Source: DATKCA01 sp035544675
GTDB lineage: Bacteria; Acidobacteriota; Thermoanaerobaculia; Gp7-AA8
Assembly (NCBI GenBank): GCA_035544675.1
Contig: DATKCA010000266.1
Span: forward strand, 1-17,211
DNA length: 17,211 nt
Reading direction: 5' to 3'
Of this stretch, positions 16,376 through 17,211 are shown in pieces. A program made the position numbers and the translations under genes. How positions within the stretch are numbered: the first letter of the stretch is position 1; every line of letters starts with the position of its first letter. A model generated the notes under the pieces. The model was not told the DNA's origin and made no database searches. It worked only from the letters and a program-made list of their open reading frames with translations.

Positions 16376-16405
16376 GGGCTCGGGCTCGGGCACGGGCTCG
16401 GGCAC
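16376..16405. repeat. Hexamer tandem repeat GGGCTC/GGGCAC
   Basis: Five in-register 6-bp units: GGGCTC, GGGCTC, GGGCAC, GGGCTC, GGGCAC. It is the only array here with period 6, between the GC hairpin and the TTCAACA heptads. The 87 bp between it and the hairpin (16289-16375) hold nothing I recognise. Confidence 0.7.
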
Positions 16406-16428
16406 GTTGGAGACCGTGTGGGGGGCAG

Positions 16429-16477
16429 TTCAACATTCGACATTGAACATTCAACGATGAGCATTCAACATTCGAAG
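16429..16477. repeat. Heptad array, word TTCAACA, abutting the sulfatase-like start codon
   Basis: Seven consecutive in-register units: TTCAACA, TTCGACA, TTGAACA, TTCAACG, ATGAGCA, TTCAACA, TTCGAAG. TTCAA and TTGAA are complementary, so partial pairing is possible. The array ends 2 bp before the ATG at 16480 and so occupies the place of the leader and ribosome-binding site. It is AT-rich compared with its surroundings. Confidence 0.85.
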
Positions 16478-16479
16478 TG

Positions 16480-17211
16480 ATGAAGCGACTGACCTTGCTC
16501 GCGCTGCTCCTGGCATGCGCAAAGCCGGAGGCCCCCGCCCCTCCCGCCCGCCCCTCCATCCTCCTCGTCACGATGGACACCACGCGCGCGGATGCGATGA
16601 CGGCCGAGGTGGCGCCGGCGTTCAACGCGCTGGCGGCGCGCGGACTGAGATTCAGCTACGCCTACGCGACCGTGCCGCAGACACTCCCCTCTCATGCGTC
16701 GATGCTCACCGGGCTGTATCCCGCCGGCCACGGCGTGCACGAGAACGCGCGCACTCTCGACCCCACGCAGCCGCTCGTCACGGAGAAGCTCCGCGAGAAC
16801 GGATATCGCACGGCCGCGTTCATCTCCGCATTCGCGCTGGCGCGGCGCTTCGGACTGGCGCGCGGCTTCGACGTCTGGGACGAGGACTTTGGCGAAGGAA
16901 ACGCCGAGCGCGCGGCGAAAGAGACCACGGACCGCGCCCTGGCGGAGCTGGCGAAGCCGTCGAGCGCTCCGCTCTTCCTCTGGGTTCACTACTACGACCC
17001 TCACTACCCATACACCCCTTCTTACCTCGGCGAGGTCGCAGCGATGGACGAGCAAATCGGCCGGCTGGTCGCCGCGTTCGAGAAGTCGGCCCCCGGCCCG
17101 CACGCCATCGCCGTCCTCTCCGACCACGGCGAAGGCCTCGGCGAGCACGGCGAGGAGCAGCACGGAAACCTGCTGTACCAGAGCACGATGCACGTGCCGC
17201 TGGTGCTGGTC
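16480..17211 (+). CDS. Sulfatase-superfamily lipoprotein (N-terminal part, runs off window)
   Basis: At least 244 residues of an alkaline-phosphatase/sulfatase-fold hydrolase. A lipobox LLAC (Cys13) predicts a periplasmic or surface lipoprotein. The metal-site opening is ILLVTMDTTRAD (Asp33), HYYDPHYPY is at about 170-178, and SDHGEGLGEHG (214-224) supplies the Asp/His pair. At the nucleophile position, where sulfatases have C/S-x-P-x-R, this protein has TLPSH (68-72), i.e. Thr and His. Thr is a known nucleophile in other members of the superfamily (phosphotransferases, NPPs), so a phosphate ester or phosphoglycan substrate is possible; sulfate is not assured. Many relatives have C-terminal TPR repeats, which the window does not reach. 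The start directly follows a TTCAACA heptad array. Confidence 0.88.
   Translation, partial: MKRLTLLALLLACAKPEAPAPPARPSILLVTMDTTRADAMTAEVAPAFNALAARGLRFSYAYATVPQTLPSHASMLTGLYPAGHGVHENARTLDPTQPLVTEKLRENGYRTAAFISAFALARRFGLARGFDVWDEDFGEGNAERAAKETTDRALAELAKPSSAPLFLWVHYYDPHYPYTPSYLGEVAAMDEQIGRLVAAFEKSAPGPHAIAVLSDHGEGLGEHGEEQHGNLLYQSTMHVPLVLV

Noticed and set aside
16338..16625. Minus-strand small open frame over the GGGCTC repeat
   Set aside because: It yields an Arg-Ala dipeptide run from the repeat and crosses the sulfatase start; no support.

Overview
The window comes from a high-GC, Gram-negative-type bacterium. It has three lipobox-bearing proteins (a small PEGA-like lipoprotein, an amidohydrolase and a sulfatase-like enzyme), a PBP1A-type peptidoglycan synthase, diaminopimelate-type LysA and a SpmA/SpmB pair. 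This mix, together with the Thr-type sulfatase-like protein, fits Acidobacteriota or a similar soil/sediment lineage. That placement is an inference; nothing here proves it. There are no rRNA or tRNA genes, CRISPR arrays, transposases or phage genes. Most genes are housekeeping.

Layout. (1) Minus strand, 1-1273: a one-TM hypothetical protein, a PEGA-like lipoprotein and the N-terminus of UvrB (cut by the window edge). (2) A stand-alone response regulator at 1344-1727 (+), convergent with a PBP1A (mrcA/ponA-like) gene at 1736-4195 (-). (3) A two-gene signalling unit on the plus strand: a small uncharacterised protein (4326-4733) overlapping by ATGA a soluble PAS histidine kinase (4730-5959). 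The kinase's 3' end runs antisense into aroB. (4) A minus-strand run thyA-folA-gamma carbonic anhydrase-aspS-aroB (10577 down to 5769), covering dTMP/folate, aspartyl-tRNA and shikimate functions. (5) Plus strand: lysA overlapping an exported N-acyl-D-amino-acid-deacylase-like lipoprotein, then an APC amino-acid permease. (6) Minus strand: spmA-spmB, convergent with and overlapping the permease. (7) The start of a sulfatase-superfamily lipoprotein (16480 to the window end).

The most unusual content is between the genes. Five intergenic regions (4215-4296, 6843-6895, 8645-8672, 13513-13751 and 16204-16239/16429-16477) carry tandem arrays with an exact 7-bp period. The heptad word differs completely from place to place: TTAGGCG, GATGAAG, GAGCTGA, GGTAACC/GGAAACC, CAGATCA and TTCAACA. 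Three of these regions also contain the word in inverted orientation. The arrays run right up to genes, and in three cases a heptad supplies the stop codon. A further intergenic region (9196-9276) folds into one hairpin of about 80 nt built of CTCTGYG/CRCAGAG words, and 16261-16288 is a compact GC hairpin. Only the lag-7 period is shared among the heptad arrays, not the sequence, so they do not look like copies of a single REP-like element.

A second recurring signal is an (often TGn-extended) TAnAAT-like -10 hexamer placed 5-8 nt before the start codon of several genes without a Shine-Dalgarno, which suggests leaderless transcription. Other genes (the response regulator and the permease) have normal purine-rich ribosome-binding sites, and three gene pairs are joined by ATGA overlaps and one by GTGA.
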